Assembly: GCF_000297095.1 (NCBI RefSeq)
Contig: NZ_AEEA01000037.1
Coordinates: forward strand, 62,001-126,000
Length of the DNA stretch: 64,000 nt
Origin: Treponema primitia ZAS-1
GTDB taxonomy: Bacteria > Spirochaetota > Spirochaetia > Treponematales > Breznakiellaceae
Direction of reading: 5' to 3'
Shown in pieces: positions 45,810 to 54,571 of this stretch. Position numbers and translations under genes: made by a program. Below the pieces are notes generated by a model, which worked only from the letters and a program-made list of their open reading frames with translations, was not told where the DNA came from and searched no databases. Numbering within the stretch: position 1 is the stretch's first letter; the number at the start of each line of letters is the position of its first letter.

Positions 45810-46514
45810 ATGTCCACTCATATTGCGGCAAAACCTGGGGATATCGCCGAGACGATTCTGCTGCCCGGAGACCCCCTGCGGGCCAAGTTTATCGCGGAAA
45901 ATTTCCTGGAGAAGCCGGTTCAGTACACCGGGGTGCGGAATATGTTTGGGTATACCGGAATCTACAAGGGGAAACGGGTATCCGTACAGGGGACAGGGAT
46001 GGGGATTCCTTCAATTTCTATCTACGTTAATGAGCTGTTTCGGGATTACAATGTCCGCCGGGCCATACGCATCGGGACGGCGGGGGCCATAGTACCGGAA
46101 CTTAAGCTCCGGGATCTGGTTATAGCCATGTCGGCGTCCACCGATTCGGGGGCCAACAGCATCCGCTTTGGGGGGAGAAACTTCGCCCCCACCGCAGCCT
46201 TCAGTCTCCTTAAGACCGCCTACGACACGGCAGTTGCCAAGGGTTGGCAGCCTAAGGTGGGACCCATTGTTTCATCGGATATGTTTTATACCGAGGACCC
46301 GGAAGAATGGAAGCTCTGGGCAAAATTCGGCGTTATGGCGGTGGAAATGGAGACGGCGGAACTCTACACCCTGGCGGCCAAATACGGCCGGGAAGCCCTG
46401 GCATTGCTAACCATCTCGGACAGCCTGGTCTCAGGTGAGACGACCAGCGCCGAGGAACGGCAAACCGCCTTTACCAGGATGATGGAGGTAGCCTTGGAAA
46501 CGGCTATCTCCTGA
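45810..46514 (+). CDS. deoD: Purine nucleoside phosphorylase DeoD type
   Basis: Splits purine (deoxy)nucleosides with phosphate into base and (deoxy)ribose 1-phosphate in the cytoplasm. The 234-residue length is exactly DeoD-like. Conserved STHIAAKPGDIAETILLPGD, GIPSISIYVNELF and AVEMETAELYTLAAKYGR (with the ribose-binding Glu) and the C-terminal ISDSL are all present. A textbook AGAAGGAG ribosome site precedes it. It is followed after 7 bp by the alpha/beta hydrolase gene. Confidence 0.95.
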   Translation: MSTHIAAKPGDIAETILLPGDPLRAKFIAENFLEKPVQYTGVRNMFGYTGIYKGKRVSVQGTGMGIPSISIYVNELFRDYNVRRAIRIGTAGAIVPELKLRDLVIAMSASTDSGANSIRFGGRNFAPTAAFSLLKTAYDTAVAKGWQPKVGPIVSSDMFYTEDPEEWKLWAKFGVMAVEMETAELYTLAAKYGREALALLTISDSLVSGETTSAEERQTAFTRMMEVALETAIS

Positions 46515-46521
46515 GGCAGAT

Positions 46522-47451
46522 ATGGCTATCAACAAGGCCATGCGGGCGGCGCTCAAAACTATTGCTTACCTGAACCTGAATGTGGATATCAAAAAAAGCT
46601 ATAAGGTTGAACGGCATTTTGAAAACCTGGGCGCCCGGTTACGCCCCATACCGGCGGAATACTCCGTCTGGGACCACGTTGTCAGCTCCGGGGATTACGA
46701 GATACCGGTACGGGTTTTCCTGCCAAAAAAAGGGAAGCCCCGGCGGCTCCTGCTGTTTTTCCACGGCGGCGGCTGGGTTCTGGGGAGCATTGAAAGCTAT
46801 ACCGAGATGTGTACCCGTTTGGCAGGGGCCACTTCCAGTATCGTGGTTTCCGTAGATTACCGGCTTGCCCCGGAATACAAGTTCCCCACCGCTCCGGAGG
46901 ATTGCTACGCCGTGGCCCGGGAACTGTTTATGGGAAATAGTCTTTTGAACGTGAACCCTGCCAATATAACTATCATCGGTGACAGCGCCGGGGGAAATCT
47001 TGCAGCGGCGGTTTCCCTCATGGCCCGGGACCGGGGGGAGTTTCTGCCGCCCCGCCAAATACTGATCTACCCCGCCACCGCCGCGGACCACAGCGAAAAT
47101 TCACCCTTTGAGTCCATACGGACCAACGGATACGATTATCTTTTAACTTCAAAAAGAGTTGAGGATATGCTAGAATTGTATAAGGGCTCCGGGGCGGATT
47201 CGGTGAACCCCTACTTTGCCCCCCTGGAAGCGTCGGATTTGAGCCGTCAGCCCAGGACCTTGATTATCACCGCCGAGTATTGCCCCCTCCGGGATGAGGG
47301 GGAATTTTATGGAAAGAGGCTGGAAACAGCGGGGAATCAGGTGGAAGTTTACCGGATGAAGGATGCCTTCCACGCATATATGATGCTGCCCCCCCGTTTT
47401 GTCCATGTAAAAAAGACCTACGAATTGATCAACAACTTTTTGGATAATTAG
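46522..47451 (+). CDS. Alpha/beta hydrolase (HSL-type esterase)
   Basis: A 309-residue esterase of the hormone-sensitive-lipase family. The oxyanion motif HGGGW is at 81-85, the nucleophile Ser155 is in GDSAGG, and the C-terminal DAFHAY supplies the His, with an Asp in YCPLRDEG. No signal peptide is present. It lies 7 bp after deoD and 8 bp before the acyltransferase-like gene, in a run of four same-strand genes. The physiological ester is unknown. Confidence 0.88.
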   Translation: MAINKAMRAALKTIAYLNLNVDIKKSYKVERHFENLGARLRPIPAEYSVWDHVVSSGDYEIPVRVFLPKKGKPRRLLLFFHGGGWVLGSIESYTEMCTRLAGATSSIVVSVDYRLAPEYKFPTAPEDCYAVARELFMGNSLLNVNPANITIIGDSAGGNLAAAVSLMARDRGEFLPPRQILIYPATAADHSENSPFESIRTNGYDYLLTSKRVEDMLELYKGSGADSVNPYFAPLEASDLSRQPRTLIITAEYCPLRDEGEFYGKRLETAGNQVEVYRMKDAFHAYMMLPPRFVHVKKTYELINNFLDN

Positions 47452-47459
47452 GGGGCCCC

Positions 47460-48743
47460 GTGTATTCCGCCAAATGGCACCGGCTTGATAATGCTGCAAA
47501 GATCTTTCCCCCCAGCACCACCAAGGATGATACCAAGGTTTTTCGTTTCTGCTGCGAACTCCATGAGGATGTGGACGCAGAAACTCTGCAGCGTGCCCTC
47601 AATACCAGCCTTGAACAATTCCCCTTTTACCGCTTCATCATACGCAGGGGCTTCTTTTGGTACTACTTTGAAAAAAGCGATATACAACCCCAGGTACGGG
47701 AGGAATATAAGCCCCCCTGCGCCCCCCTGTACGATGTAAACCGGGCAAATCTGCTTTTTGAGCTGAACTTTTACAGAAAACGTATTAACCTTGAACTCTA
47801 CCATGCCCTGTCCGATGGGATGGGAGCCTTACAGTTTCTCAAAACCATTGTCTATTACTATCTTCTTGAAAAGTACCGGGGAATTATTGATAACAATATC
47901 CGCCTGGAAGATAATAACGCTTCGAATGAACAAAGAAGCGGGGATGCCTTTGATAAATACTATTCAAAGGAGAAATCCGTTAAAATACCCAAACTGCCCC
48001 ATGCCTACCGTATCAAGGGCGAACGGCTTCCCGAATCCCGGCTTGGCATTATTGAGGGGCATATTTCTGCCGCAGCGTTACTGCAAAAAACCCATGAATA
48101 CCATGCCACCATGGGAGAATTTCTTTCCGCCCTGCTTATTTGTTCCATCCACGACGGTATGAAAGTTCGGGATGAAAACCGGCCGGTCTCCCTCACTATT
48201 CCTGTGGATCTGCGGCGCTATTTTGCCACCCCCACGGCGCGGAATTTTTTCAGCGTCATCAATGTGTCCCATAATTTTGCCGTCCAGGGAAAAAATTTCG
48301 AGGATGTCCTGGCCCAGGTACGGCTTTCCTTTAAGGCCCAGTTAGGGCCGGAAAAAATCTATGAACGGCTGAACCAGCTAAGCTCTTTGGAACATGCCCT
48401 GCCTATCAAGGTGGTTCCCCTGGCGGTAAAGGTTCCGGTTCTCAAGAATGCTGCATGGAAGGCGGAGAAGGAGGACAGCGCAGCCTTTTCCAATATCGGA
48501 AAAATCACCATGCCCGCGGAAATGACCCCCCATATACGCTCATTCTGCATGACCACCTGCACGAAACGTCATCAGGTGTGTATAACATCCTTTGAGGATA
48601 ACCTGGTTATCAGTTTTTCATCCCCCTTTATAAGCAGTGATGTTCAGAGGGCCTTTTTTCGTACCCTCAGCAGCTTCGGTTTGGATATTGAAATTGTGTC
48701 CAACACGGAAGAACTTGGAGCGCCCCATGTTGTTTTGTCATAA
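47460..48743 (+). CDS. Condensation-domain / alcohol acetyltransferase-like protein
   Basis: A 427-residue protein of the CoA-dependent acyltransferase superfamily (chloramphenicol acetyltransferase / NRPS condensation fold). The HxxxD motif is H115-A-L-S-D119 in LELYHALSDGMG. It starts at GTG 47460. No carrier protein or NRPS module is nearby, so an acetyl- or acyl-transfer to a small molecule, lipid or alcohol is more likely; that is inference. It overlaps the next gene by 17 bp. Confidence 0.75.
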   Translation: MYSAKWHRLDNAAKIFPPSTTKDDTKVFRFCCELHEDVDAETLQRALNTSLEQFPFYRFIIRRGFFWYYFEKSDIQPQVREEYKPPCAPLYDVNRANLLFELNFYRKRINLELYHALSDGMGALQFLKTIVYYYLLEKYRGIIDNNIRLEDNNASNEQRSGDAFDKYYSKEKSVKIPKLPHAYRIKGERLPESRLGIIEGHISAAALLQKTHEYHATMGEFLSALLICSIHDGMKVRDENRPVSLTIPVDLRRYFATPTARNFFSVINVSHNFAVQGKNFEDVLAQVRLSFKAQLGPEKIYERLNQLSSLEHALPIKVVPLAVKVPVLKNAAWKAEKEDSAAFSNIGKITMPAEMTPHIRSFCMTTCTKRHQVCITSFEDNLVISFSSPFISSDVQRAFFRTLSSFGLDIEIVSNTEELGAPHVVLS

Positions 48744-49395
48744 ATGCAGGGTTAGGGTTGGGGGAAGTCCCCGCCGCTGCCCCCTCTGTCAGGGGGAACT
48801 GTCCGGGGAAGCCGAACCTGGTCTGGACGTGTTCCCGGAAATCCCCATCCTGCCGGTTCCCAACAAGCGGCTCATCAGCTTTATTGCCTTTGGTACCATC
48901 GCTGTGGCGGTTATAACCGTGGCGATCAATATTGCTATCCCCTCGGGGGGTGTATGGTGGTCCCTCTTTGTCATTGCGGGACTGGGCAGCCTCTGGCTTT
49001 CCTTTCTGGTCATCAATAACCAATGGTGGAATATTCCAAAAATAATTTTTCTGCAGCTCCTGGTTATTTCGGTTATGGTTCTCCTCTGGGATTTTTTTAC
49101 GGGTTTTTATAAATGGTCATTGAACTTTGTTATCCCCACCCTCTTTAGCTGTTCCATGATAGCCCTGGCGGTATTTGCCAAGGTCCGCAGACTAAAGGTA
49201 GAGGATTATATCATATTTTTAGGCATCATCAGCGTGATCAGTATTTTTTCTTTGCTGCTCATCATTTTTCATGTGGTTACCATTGTTTATCCCGCAGTAA
49301 TCTGCTTTGCCCTTTCCCTTATTTCCCTGGCCTTCCTGCTGGTCTTTGAGGGCAGAGCCCTCTGGGAAGAATTACAGCGGCGGATGCACCTGTAG
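48727..49395 (+). CDS. Membrane protein with N-terminal zinc ribbon (DUF6320-like)
   Basis: A 222-residue inner-membrane protein. I start at ATG 48727, inside the end of the preceding gene, because the extra upstream residues in frame are just a shadow. The N-terminus is a zinc ribbon with C4, C7, C18 and C21 (MLFCHKCRVRV, RRCPLCQGEL); six hydrophobic segments follow. The arrangement and neighbours resemble the DUF6320 family, which in other anaerobes also sits beside an alpha/beta hydrolase and an acetyltransferase. Function unknown. Confidence 0.7.
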   Translation: MLFCHKCRVRVGGSPRRCPLCQGELSGEAEPGLDVFPEIPILPVPNKRLISFIAFGTIAVAVITVAINIAIPSGGVWWSLFVIAGLGSLWLSFLVINNQWWNIPKIIFLQLLVISVMVLLWDFFTGFYKWSLNFVIPTLFSCSMIALAVFAKVRRLKVEDYIIFLGIISVISIFSLLLIIFHVVTIVYPAVICFALSLISLAFLLVFEGRALWEELQRRMHL

Positions 49396-49402
49396 AAAGC
49401 AT

Positions 49403-49420
49403 AATGTAAACGATTACATT
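49403..49420. promoter_or_regulatory. LacI-family operator upstream of fucU
   Basis: The sequence aatgtaaacgattacatt has 7-bp inverted arms around a central CG, the hallmark of LacI/GalR-family operators. It lies 6 bp before the TTGACA box of the fucU promoter. The LacI-family gene two genes on is the obvious binder. Confidence 0.75.
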
Positions 49421-49426
49421 TTTCTC

Positions 49427-49458
49427 TTGACAAATTGCTCTTTCGGCTTGATTATAAT
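49427..49458 (+). promoter_or_regulatory. Promoter for the fucU-lacI-fucI genes
   Basis: Consensus TTGACA (49427-49432) and TATAAT (49453-49458) are spaced by 20 bp, longer than ideal; a weaker -10 (GATTAT, 49450) gives 17 bp. Long spacing suggests activator help or a shifted -10. Confidence 0.55.
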
Positions 49459-49479
49459 AGTACAATATGGGAGGTTACT

Positions 49480-49923
49480 ATGCTTATTGGTATTGATCCG
49501 GTTATCAGCCCCGAACTTTTGGATGCCCTGTTCCGTATGGGTCACGGGGATGAGCTTATCCTGGCGGACGCTTTTTTCCCCGGAGATTCCTGTAATTCCC
49601 GGGTGATCCGGGCGGATGGTATCAGAATTCCCGCTTTGCTGGACGGGATCCTGGCCCTGATGAATCTGGACTACGCAGTACCCCATCCGGTGATGATGAT
49701 GCAGGTCATGCCTGGGGATACCCTGGATCTTGGGGTGGAAAAATCATATCAGGCGGTAATTGACCGGCATTGGCCCGGAACTCCCCCGGTTGAGCGGATT
49801 GAACGGTTTGCCTTCTATGAGCGGACCAAAAAAGCCTTTGCAGTGGTCATGACCGGCGAAACCGTAAAATATGGGAATATAATTCTAAAGAAAGGGGTTA
49901 TCCCCCTGGATAAGAAGCTGTAA
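49480..49923 (+). CDS. fucU: L-fucose mutarotase (RbsD/FucU family)
   Basis: Interconverts alpha and beta anomers of L-fucose or a similar sugar, speeding entry to FucI. The 147-residue protein starts at ATG 49480 after GGGAGG. Conserved LFRMGHGDELILADAFFP contains the catalytic His22, and the C-terminal RFAFYERTKKAFAVVMTGE is typical of FucU rather than RbsD. It is the first gene of an apparent fucU-lacI-fucI operon. Confidence 0.85.
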   Translation: MLIGIDPVISPELLDALFRMGHGDELILADAFFPGDSCNSRVIRADGIRIPALLDGILALMNLDYAVPHPVMMMQVMPGDTLDLGVEKSYQAVIDRHWPGTPPVERIERFAFYERTKKAFAVVMTGETVKYGNIILKKGVIPLDKKL

Positions 49924-49932
49924 AAGGGTGTA

Positions 49933-50955
49933 TTGGACCTTCAAATGAAAGGGCAGACCATACGGGATGTTGCCGCAGCCGCTGGGGTCTCCACTGCCAC
50001 GGTATCCCGGGCTCTTGCCCCGGACAGTACCGGCCAAGTGTCCGAAAAAACCCGGTTACGGGTCTCTTTGGCGGTGAAAAAACTAGGATACCGGCCTAAC
50101 CATACAGCCCGGAGCCTTAAAACCCGGTCTACCAGGACGGTAGCGATCATTGCCCCGGAACTGGCCAACGATTTTTTCATGGATCTGGCGGAAGGGATTG
50201 AACGGGTACTGGATGCCCAGGGCTATACCATGCTTATCGCCTCTTCGGCAAATTCCGTGGAGGAAGAGCAGAAGCGGACCTCCCTACTGGCGGATCGTAT
50301 GGTGGATGGTATGGTGGTTATCCCCGCGGGCGCCCAGGGGAAACACCTAAAGGTGATCGCCCGGCGGGGATTCCCCTTGGTACTGGTGGATAGGCTGGTG
50401 GAAGGGATCGATCTGGATGCGGTGCTTTCGGATAACGACGGAGGCGCATTTGACCTTACCCAGCGTCTCCTTTCCGATGGGTTTAAACGTATCGTTTTTG
50501 TCGGGGGGAATAGCGTCATTTCCACCGCCCGGGAGCGCTTTTCCGGTTTTTCCCGGGCGCTGGGGGAGGCGGGAATCCGGTCTGAACCGGAGTGGATACG
50601 TCTGACCGGCATGGGGGTAGAGGATGGGTACCAGGGTATGGATACCATTCTCAAGTCCCCGCAAACCTTGGAAGCCCTGGTGGCAGTGAACAGTTTGGTT
50701 CACCTGGGGATGGAGCGGAGGCTTCTGGAATGGGTCCGTGAAGGGCGGAAGCTTCCACCGGTGGTTATAGCCGCTTTTGATGAGACGCGGTATACCCCAT
50801 TTTTACCGGCCTGCCGGTATACGGCGGCCCAGGATGCGGTAAGCATTGGAGAAAAGGCGGGACAGCGTATCCTTGAACGGATTAGTCTGAAAAAACAAAA
50901 CCGGAAAACCGGGAGCCGGATCATCCGAATCCCGGTAACTATTATTCGTCATTAA
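49933..50955 (+). CDS. LacI-family transcriptional regulator
   Basis: A 340-residue repressor. The helix-turn-helix and hinge are TIRDVAAAAGVSTATVSRAL and YRPNHTARSLKTRSTRTVAI; the C-terminal 280 residues form the periplasmic-binding-protein-like sensor. The TTG at 49933, 4 bp after AAAAGGG, or the ATG at 49945 may be the start. Sitting between fucU and fucI, it probably responds to L-fucose or a derivative and acts at the palindrome at 49403-49420. Confidence 0.88.
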   Translation: MDLQMKGQTIRDVAAAAGVSTATVSRALAPDSTGQVSEKTRLRVSLAVKKLGYRPNHTARSLKTRSTRTVAIIAPELANDFFMDLAEGIERVLDAQGYTMLIASSANSVEEEQKRTSLLADRMVDGMVVIPAGAQGKHLKVIARRGFPLVLVDRLVEGIDLDAVLSDNDGGAFDLTQRLLSDGFKRIVFVGGNSVISTARERFSGFSRALGEAGIRSEPEWIRLTGMGVEDGYQGMDTILKSPQTLEALVAVNSLVHLGMERRLLEWVREGRKLPPVVIAAFDETRYTPFLPACRYTAAQDAVSIGEKAGQRILERISLKKQNRKTGSRIIRIPVTIIRH

Positions 50956-50997
50956 GGGGCGGATTTTTCCACCCCATAAGTTTACAGGAGGCAAAGA

Positions 50998-52815
50998 ATG
51001 GCTGATATATCCAGTCTCAAGTTGAATCCCCCGGAGAACCGTTACCGGGGAGCGCTGCCGAAAATCGGCATACGGCCGACCATCGATGGCCGGCGCCGAG
51101 GGGTGCGGGAATCCCTCGAGGTGGTAACCATGGACTTAGCTAAAGCGGCGGCTAAACTCATCACCGAAAACCTTAGGCACCCCAACGGGCAGCCCATCCA
51201 GTGTGTAATCGCCGATTCCACCATCGGTGGCGTGGCCGAAGCTGCTGCCTGCCAGGATAAGTTTTCCCGGGAAAACGTCCAGGTCACCCTGACCGTATCC
51301 CCCTGTTGGTGCTACGGCTCGGAAACCATGGACATGGATCCCACCACCATTAAGGCAGTATGGGGCTTCAACGGTACCGACCGGCCCGGCGCGGTATACC
51401 TGGCGGCGGTTCTGGCCGCCCACAACCAGAAGGGACTCCCCGCCTTTGGTATCTACGGCAGGGATGTGATGGACTTTGCGGACGCCGCCAAGATCCCCAA
51501 TGATGTGAAGGACAAGATCCTCAGCTTTATAAAATCCGGCCTGGCCGCCGCCTGGATGCGTGGCAAGAGCTATCTATCCATCGGCTCGGTAGCCATGGGT
51601 ATCGCCGGTTCCATCAGCAACGCCGATTTCTTCCAGGAATACCTGGGGATGCGAAATGAATACGTGGATATGTCCGAACTGGTACGGCGTTTTGAAGAGA
51701 AGATCTACTCCGAAGTTGAGTACAAACGGGCCTTGGCCTGGACTCTGGAAAACTGTAAGGTAGGGCCGGACAATAATCCTGCCGAAGAACAGCATAGCCA
51801 AAAACAAAAGGACGAAACCTGGAAGACCTGCGTAAAAATGGCCCTTATCGTTCGGGACCTCATGGTTGGAAACCCGGACCTGCGCCGGAAGAAGCTGGAC
51901 GAGGAAGCCCTGGGGCATAACGCCATCCTGGCGGGTTTCCAGGGTCAGCGCCAGTGGACCGACCATTTCCCCAACGGAGACTTCATGGAAGTTATCCTCA
52001 ACTCATCCTTTGACTGGAACGGCATCCGCTCCCCCTATGTGGTGGCCACAGAGAATGACGGCCTCAACGGGGTGTCCATGCTCTTCGGCTACCTCCTTAC
52101 AGGCCAGGCTCAGGTCTTCTCGGATGTGCGGACCTACTGGAGCCCTGCGGCTATAGAGCGGGTCACCGGCTGGAAACCCGAAGGCGGGGCGGCCAATGGC
52201 CTTATCCACCTGATCAACTCCGGTTCCGCCGCCATCGACGGTACGGGCAAGCAGCGGAAGGACGGGAAAGCCGCCTGGAAGCCCTTCTGGGAGATAAGCC
52301 CCGAAGAAGCCGGCGCCTGTCTGGATGCGGTAAGCTGGCGCTACGGCAGCCTGGGCTATTTCCGGGGCGGCGGCTATTCCTCGGACTTCATCAGCGAAGG
52401 GGGCATGCCCGTAACCATGACCCGGCTTAACCTGGTCAAGGGCCTGGGTCCGGTACTGCAGATTGCCGAAGGCTTTACGGTAACCATTCCGGATCATGTC
52501 CACGACAAGCTGGACCTCCGCACCGATCCCACCTGGCCAACCACCTGGTTTGCCCCGAGGGTCACCGGGGAAGAAGGCCCCTTCAAGGACGTCTATTCGG
52601 TAATGAACAACTGGGGCGCCAACCACGGGGCGGTTTCTTACGGCCACAACGGTGCGGACCTTATCACCCTGGCGAGCATACTCCGGATCCCCGTGTGTAT
52701 GCACAATGTGACCGAGGACCGGATCTACCGGCCCAGTTACTGGAATGCCTTTGGTATGGATAAGGAAGGGTCCGACTACCGGGCTTGTACGGCGCTGGGG
52801 CCTCTTTATAAGTAA
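50998..52815 (+). CDS. fucI: L-fucose isomerase
   Basis: Converts L-fucose to L-fuculose (also D-arabinose to D-ribulose) with Mn2+ in the cytoplasm. The 605-residue length fits. The N-terminus PKIGIRPTIDGRRRGVRESL and the SPCWCYGSETMDMDP block are diagnostic, and the metal-binding region around EDRGPSDF-like positions falls in the C-terminal third with VTATENDGLNGVS-type sequence (ATENDGLNGVSMLFGYLLTG). AGGAGG lies 6 bp before the ATG. The 186-bp repeat copy A begins 8 bp after its stop codon. Confidence 0.94.
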   Translation: MADISSLKLNPPENRYRGALPKIGIRPTIDGRRRGVRESLEVVTMDLAKAAAKLITENLRHPNGQPIQCVIADSTIGGVAEAAACQDKFSRENVQVTLTVSPCWCYGSETMDMDPTTIKAVWGFNGTDRPGAVYLAAVLAAHNQKGLPAFGIYGRDVMDFADAAKIPNDVKDKILSFIKSGLAAAWMRGKSYLSIGSVAMGIAGSISNADFFQEYLGMRNEYVDMSELVRRFEEKIYSEVEYKRALAWTLENCKVGPDNNPAEEQHSQKQKDETWKTCVKMALIVRDLMVGNPDLRRKKLDEEALGHNAILAGFQGQRQWTDHFPNGDFMEVILNSSFDWNGIRSPYVVATENDGLNGVSMLFGYLLTGQAQVFSDVRTYWSPAAIERVTGWKPEGGAANGLIHLINSGSAAIDGTGKQRKDGKAAWKPFWEISPEEAGACLDAVSWRYGSLGYFRGGGYSSDFISEGGMPVTMTRLNLVKGLGPVLQIAEGFTVTIPDHVHDKLDLRTDPTWPTTWFAPRVTGEEGPFKDVYSVMNNWGANHGAVSYGHNGADLITLASILRIPVCMHNVTEDRIYRPSYWNAFGMDKEGSDYRACTALGPLYK

Positions 52816-52822
52816 AGTAATG

Positions 52823-53008
52823 TACTAATCGCATATACGGGCAGGGGGAGGAGAGTGCCTGTCCTCACACGCATGTAGAACCCACCTCCGGAGCCCCGCA
52901 AGCGGGTCTCCTCCGGCGGTGAATTCCATATGTGTTCGGGCAGTCACTCCCCTCCCCCTGCCCGCCGGTGTTTAGTATATGTTTTCCATAGCAACTCACA
53001 TCGCTAAA
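52823..53008. repeat. 186-bp direct repeat, copy A, with nested palindrome E3
   Basis: Matches copy B (55173-55358) at 183 of 186 positions with no gaps. Within it, perfect 14-bp outer arms at 52838-52851 and 52951-52964 enclose further pairings and a central CCCG-CAAG-CGGG hairpin, a palindrome of about 127 bp. It lies directly after fucI and may also act as its terminator. Copies A and B bracket the ATPase-RloB cassette. Confidence 0.92.
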
Positions 53009-53220
53009 CGGACCACCCTGTTCCCCATCCAGCACAACTTGGTAAACGGAGTGGGCAGCATCAATCCCCTATCATTTCGTAAAGCGTTATTTGGTGAACG
53101 AAGTGAAATCCCTTACGAACCGGCGTTTTTTCGATCAAGTTGGTTTCTCTTCGTTCCCGGCCGCCTTGCTTTTTTTATAATTGAGCTGGTTTCAAAAAAA
53201 TACTTTTTCGTGAATTTTCC
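53009..53220. other. Repeat-rich spacer before the ATPase-RloB cassette
   Basis: No convincing gene. It holds a partial 48-bp-type unit (near 53030-53060) and one uninterrupted copy (53071-53158) of the dispersed repeat that also occurs at 55.6-55.8 and 58.8 kb. A short plus-strand open frame crosses it but is made of repeat sequence, so I do not call it. Confidence 0.5.
53071..53158. repeat. Dispersed repeat R1, copy a (uninterrupted)
   Basis: An 88-bp repeat running from ATCATTTCGTAAAGCG through GAACGAAGTGAAA, CGAACCGGCG, and TTTTTTCGATCAAGTTGG to TCTCTTCG. It matches copy c at 58796-58882 over its length and shows the state of the site before the insertion seen in copy b. Confidence 0.85.
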
Positions 53221-53240
53221 GTAAAAAACACTATTTTCTC

Positions 53241-53269
53241 TTGCGTTTTTTGTCGATAACAAGTATAAT
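53241..53269 (+). promoter_or_regulatory. Candidate promoter for the ATPase-RloB genes
   Basis: TTGCGT (53241-53246) and consensus TATAAT (53264-53269) are spaced by 17 bp. The start would fall only about 8 nt before the ATG at 53285, so the mRNA would have almost no leader, or another promoter is used. Confidence 0.55.
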
Positions 53270-53284
53270 TACGGAGAGTACAAT

Positions 53285-54571
53285 ATGATTGTTGAATTCA
53301 GTATAGAAAACTTCAAGTCTTTCAAAGATAAACAAACATTTTCGCTCGTGTCAACAAAAAACAAAGAATTGATAGCTGAAAACACCTTTGAAGTCACTAA
53401 AGATGTGCGCCTCTTACGGAGCGCGGTGATTTATGGGGCAAATGCCAGCGGCAAATCCAACTTCTTCGAGGCATTGACCTTTTTTTTGGATTTTGCGGTT
53501 AATTCAGGCCCGTCTCAGCAAGCGGGTAATGCCATAGAAGATGTCCATCCATTCTTATTCTCAAAACAAACGATGAAAAAACCATCCGCATTTGAATTGC
53601 TGTTTTTCCTAAAAAACCGAGAGGGCAAACCAATACGATACCGATATGGATTTACGGTTAATCAGGATAAAGTGTACATGGAATATCTTTTTGCCATTCT
53701 TAATGTACAGGAAGTTGAACTTTTTACCCGGGAAGGCCAGGAGATTAAATGCAGCTCTCAACATTTTGCCGAAGGTGAAGCAGCAGTAAAGATAACCAGA
53801 GAGAACGCCTCGTTTCTCTCTGTTTGCGCTCAAATTAACGGAGCATTGGCAAAGGAACTTGTGCTGTTTTTTCAGTTTTTTTCTATAGGGCTAAACAACA
53901 AAAGAGCACAAACACTCTCTAAGCTTGATGATCCAAAATACCGGGCGCGTGTCGTCGATTTTCTTCGATGCGCAGATATTCAAATTATCGATATAAATAG
54001 TAAAGATGTTTCTTCCTTGTATCGAGTTCGTACTTCAAGCGGTGCCATTGAAACAAGGCAGCGTATGCAAAAAAAGGCTTCCTATAGCCACACATTCTAT
54101 GATAATGAAGAGGCTACATCAACAGTTGACTTTGATGAGGAGAACGAGTCGCTGGGGACAAGAAAACTTTTTCAATTTGCCGCTTTGCTCCTTGAATCGT
54201 TGGATAATGGATTTCCTGTGTTCATTGATGAGTTTGATTCTTCCCTGCATCCGCTTATCCTGGAATCAATTTTAAAACTATTCCATTCACCAAAAACCAA
54301 TCCCGGCAATGGGCAGCTTGTTATTTCCTGCCATGCAGTACATATTATGAAGAAGGACCTTTTTCGCCGTGACCAGATTTGGTTTTGTGAAAAAAATCCC
54401 TACGGTGCAACCGAAATCTATTCACTGGTTGAGTATAAAGAGCCGGGAACCCATGAGTCAGTCAGAAATGACGCCGCTTTTGATAAAAACTACTTAAAAG
54501 GAAAATACGGCGGCATACCCTATATTAACGAAATCAATATGCAGCTGGCGGATAACAGCCATGGGACATGA
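53285..54571 (+). CDS. AAA/ABC-type ATPase, RloA-like (defence ATPase)
   Basis: A 428-residue cytoplasmic ATPase of the AAA_15/AAA_21 group (OLD/RecF-like). It opens IVEFSIENFKSFKDKQTFSL, the family N-terminus; Walker A is GANASGKSN (51-59); Walker B is in FPVFIDEFDSSLHP at about 310-322; ISCHAVHIM follows as the switch His region. Such ATPases paired with TOPRIM-fold nucleases form anti-phage systems (PARIS is the best-studied relative). It overlaps the RloB gene by 11 bp. The coding sequence is AT-richer than neighbours and lies between 186-bp direct repeats, so it was likely acquired. Confidence 0.85.
   Translation: MIVEFSIENFKSFKDKQTFSLVSTKNKELIAENTFEVTKDVRLLRSAVIYGANASGKSNFFEALTFFLDFAVNSGPSQQAGNAIEDVHPFLFSKQTMKKPSAFELLFFLKNREGKPIRYRYGFTVNQDKVYMEYLFAILNVQEVELFTREGQEIKCSSQHFAEGEAAVKITRENASFLSVCAQINGALAKELVLFFQFFSIGLNNKRAQTLSKLDDPKYRARVVDFLRCADIQIIDINSKDVSSLYRVRTSSGAIETRQRMQKKASYSHTFYDNEEATSTVDFDEENESLGTRKLFQFAALLLESLDNGFPVFIDEFDSSLHPLILESILKLFHSPKTNPGNGQLVISCHAVHIMKKDLFRRDQIWFCEKNPYGATEIYSLVEYKEPGTHESVRNDAAFDKNYLKGKYGGIPYINEINMQLADNSHGT

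Noticed and set aside
52838..52964. Retron msr-msd RNA in the palindromic repeats
   Set aside because: The structure is tempting next to a defence cassette, but there is no reverse transcriptase gene and the element also occurs alone.
52979..53224. Short open frame of 81 codons before the ATPase gene
   Set aside because: Made of the end of repeat A and of repeat R1; similar frames appear wherever R1 occurs.
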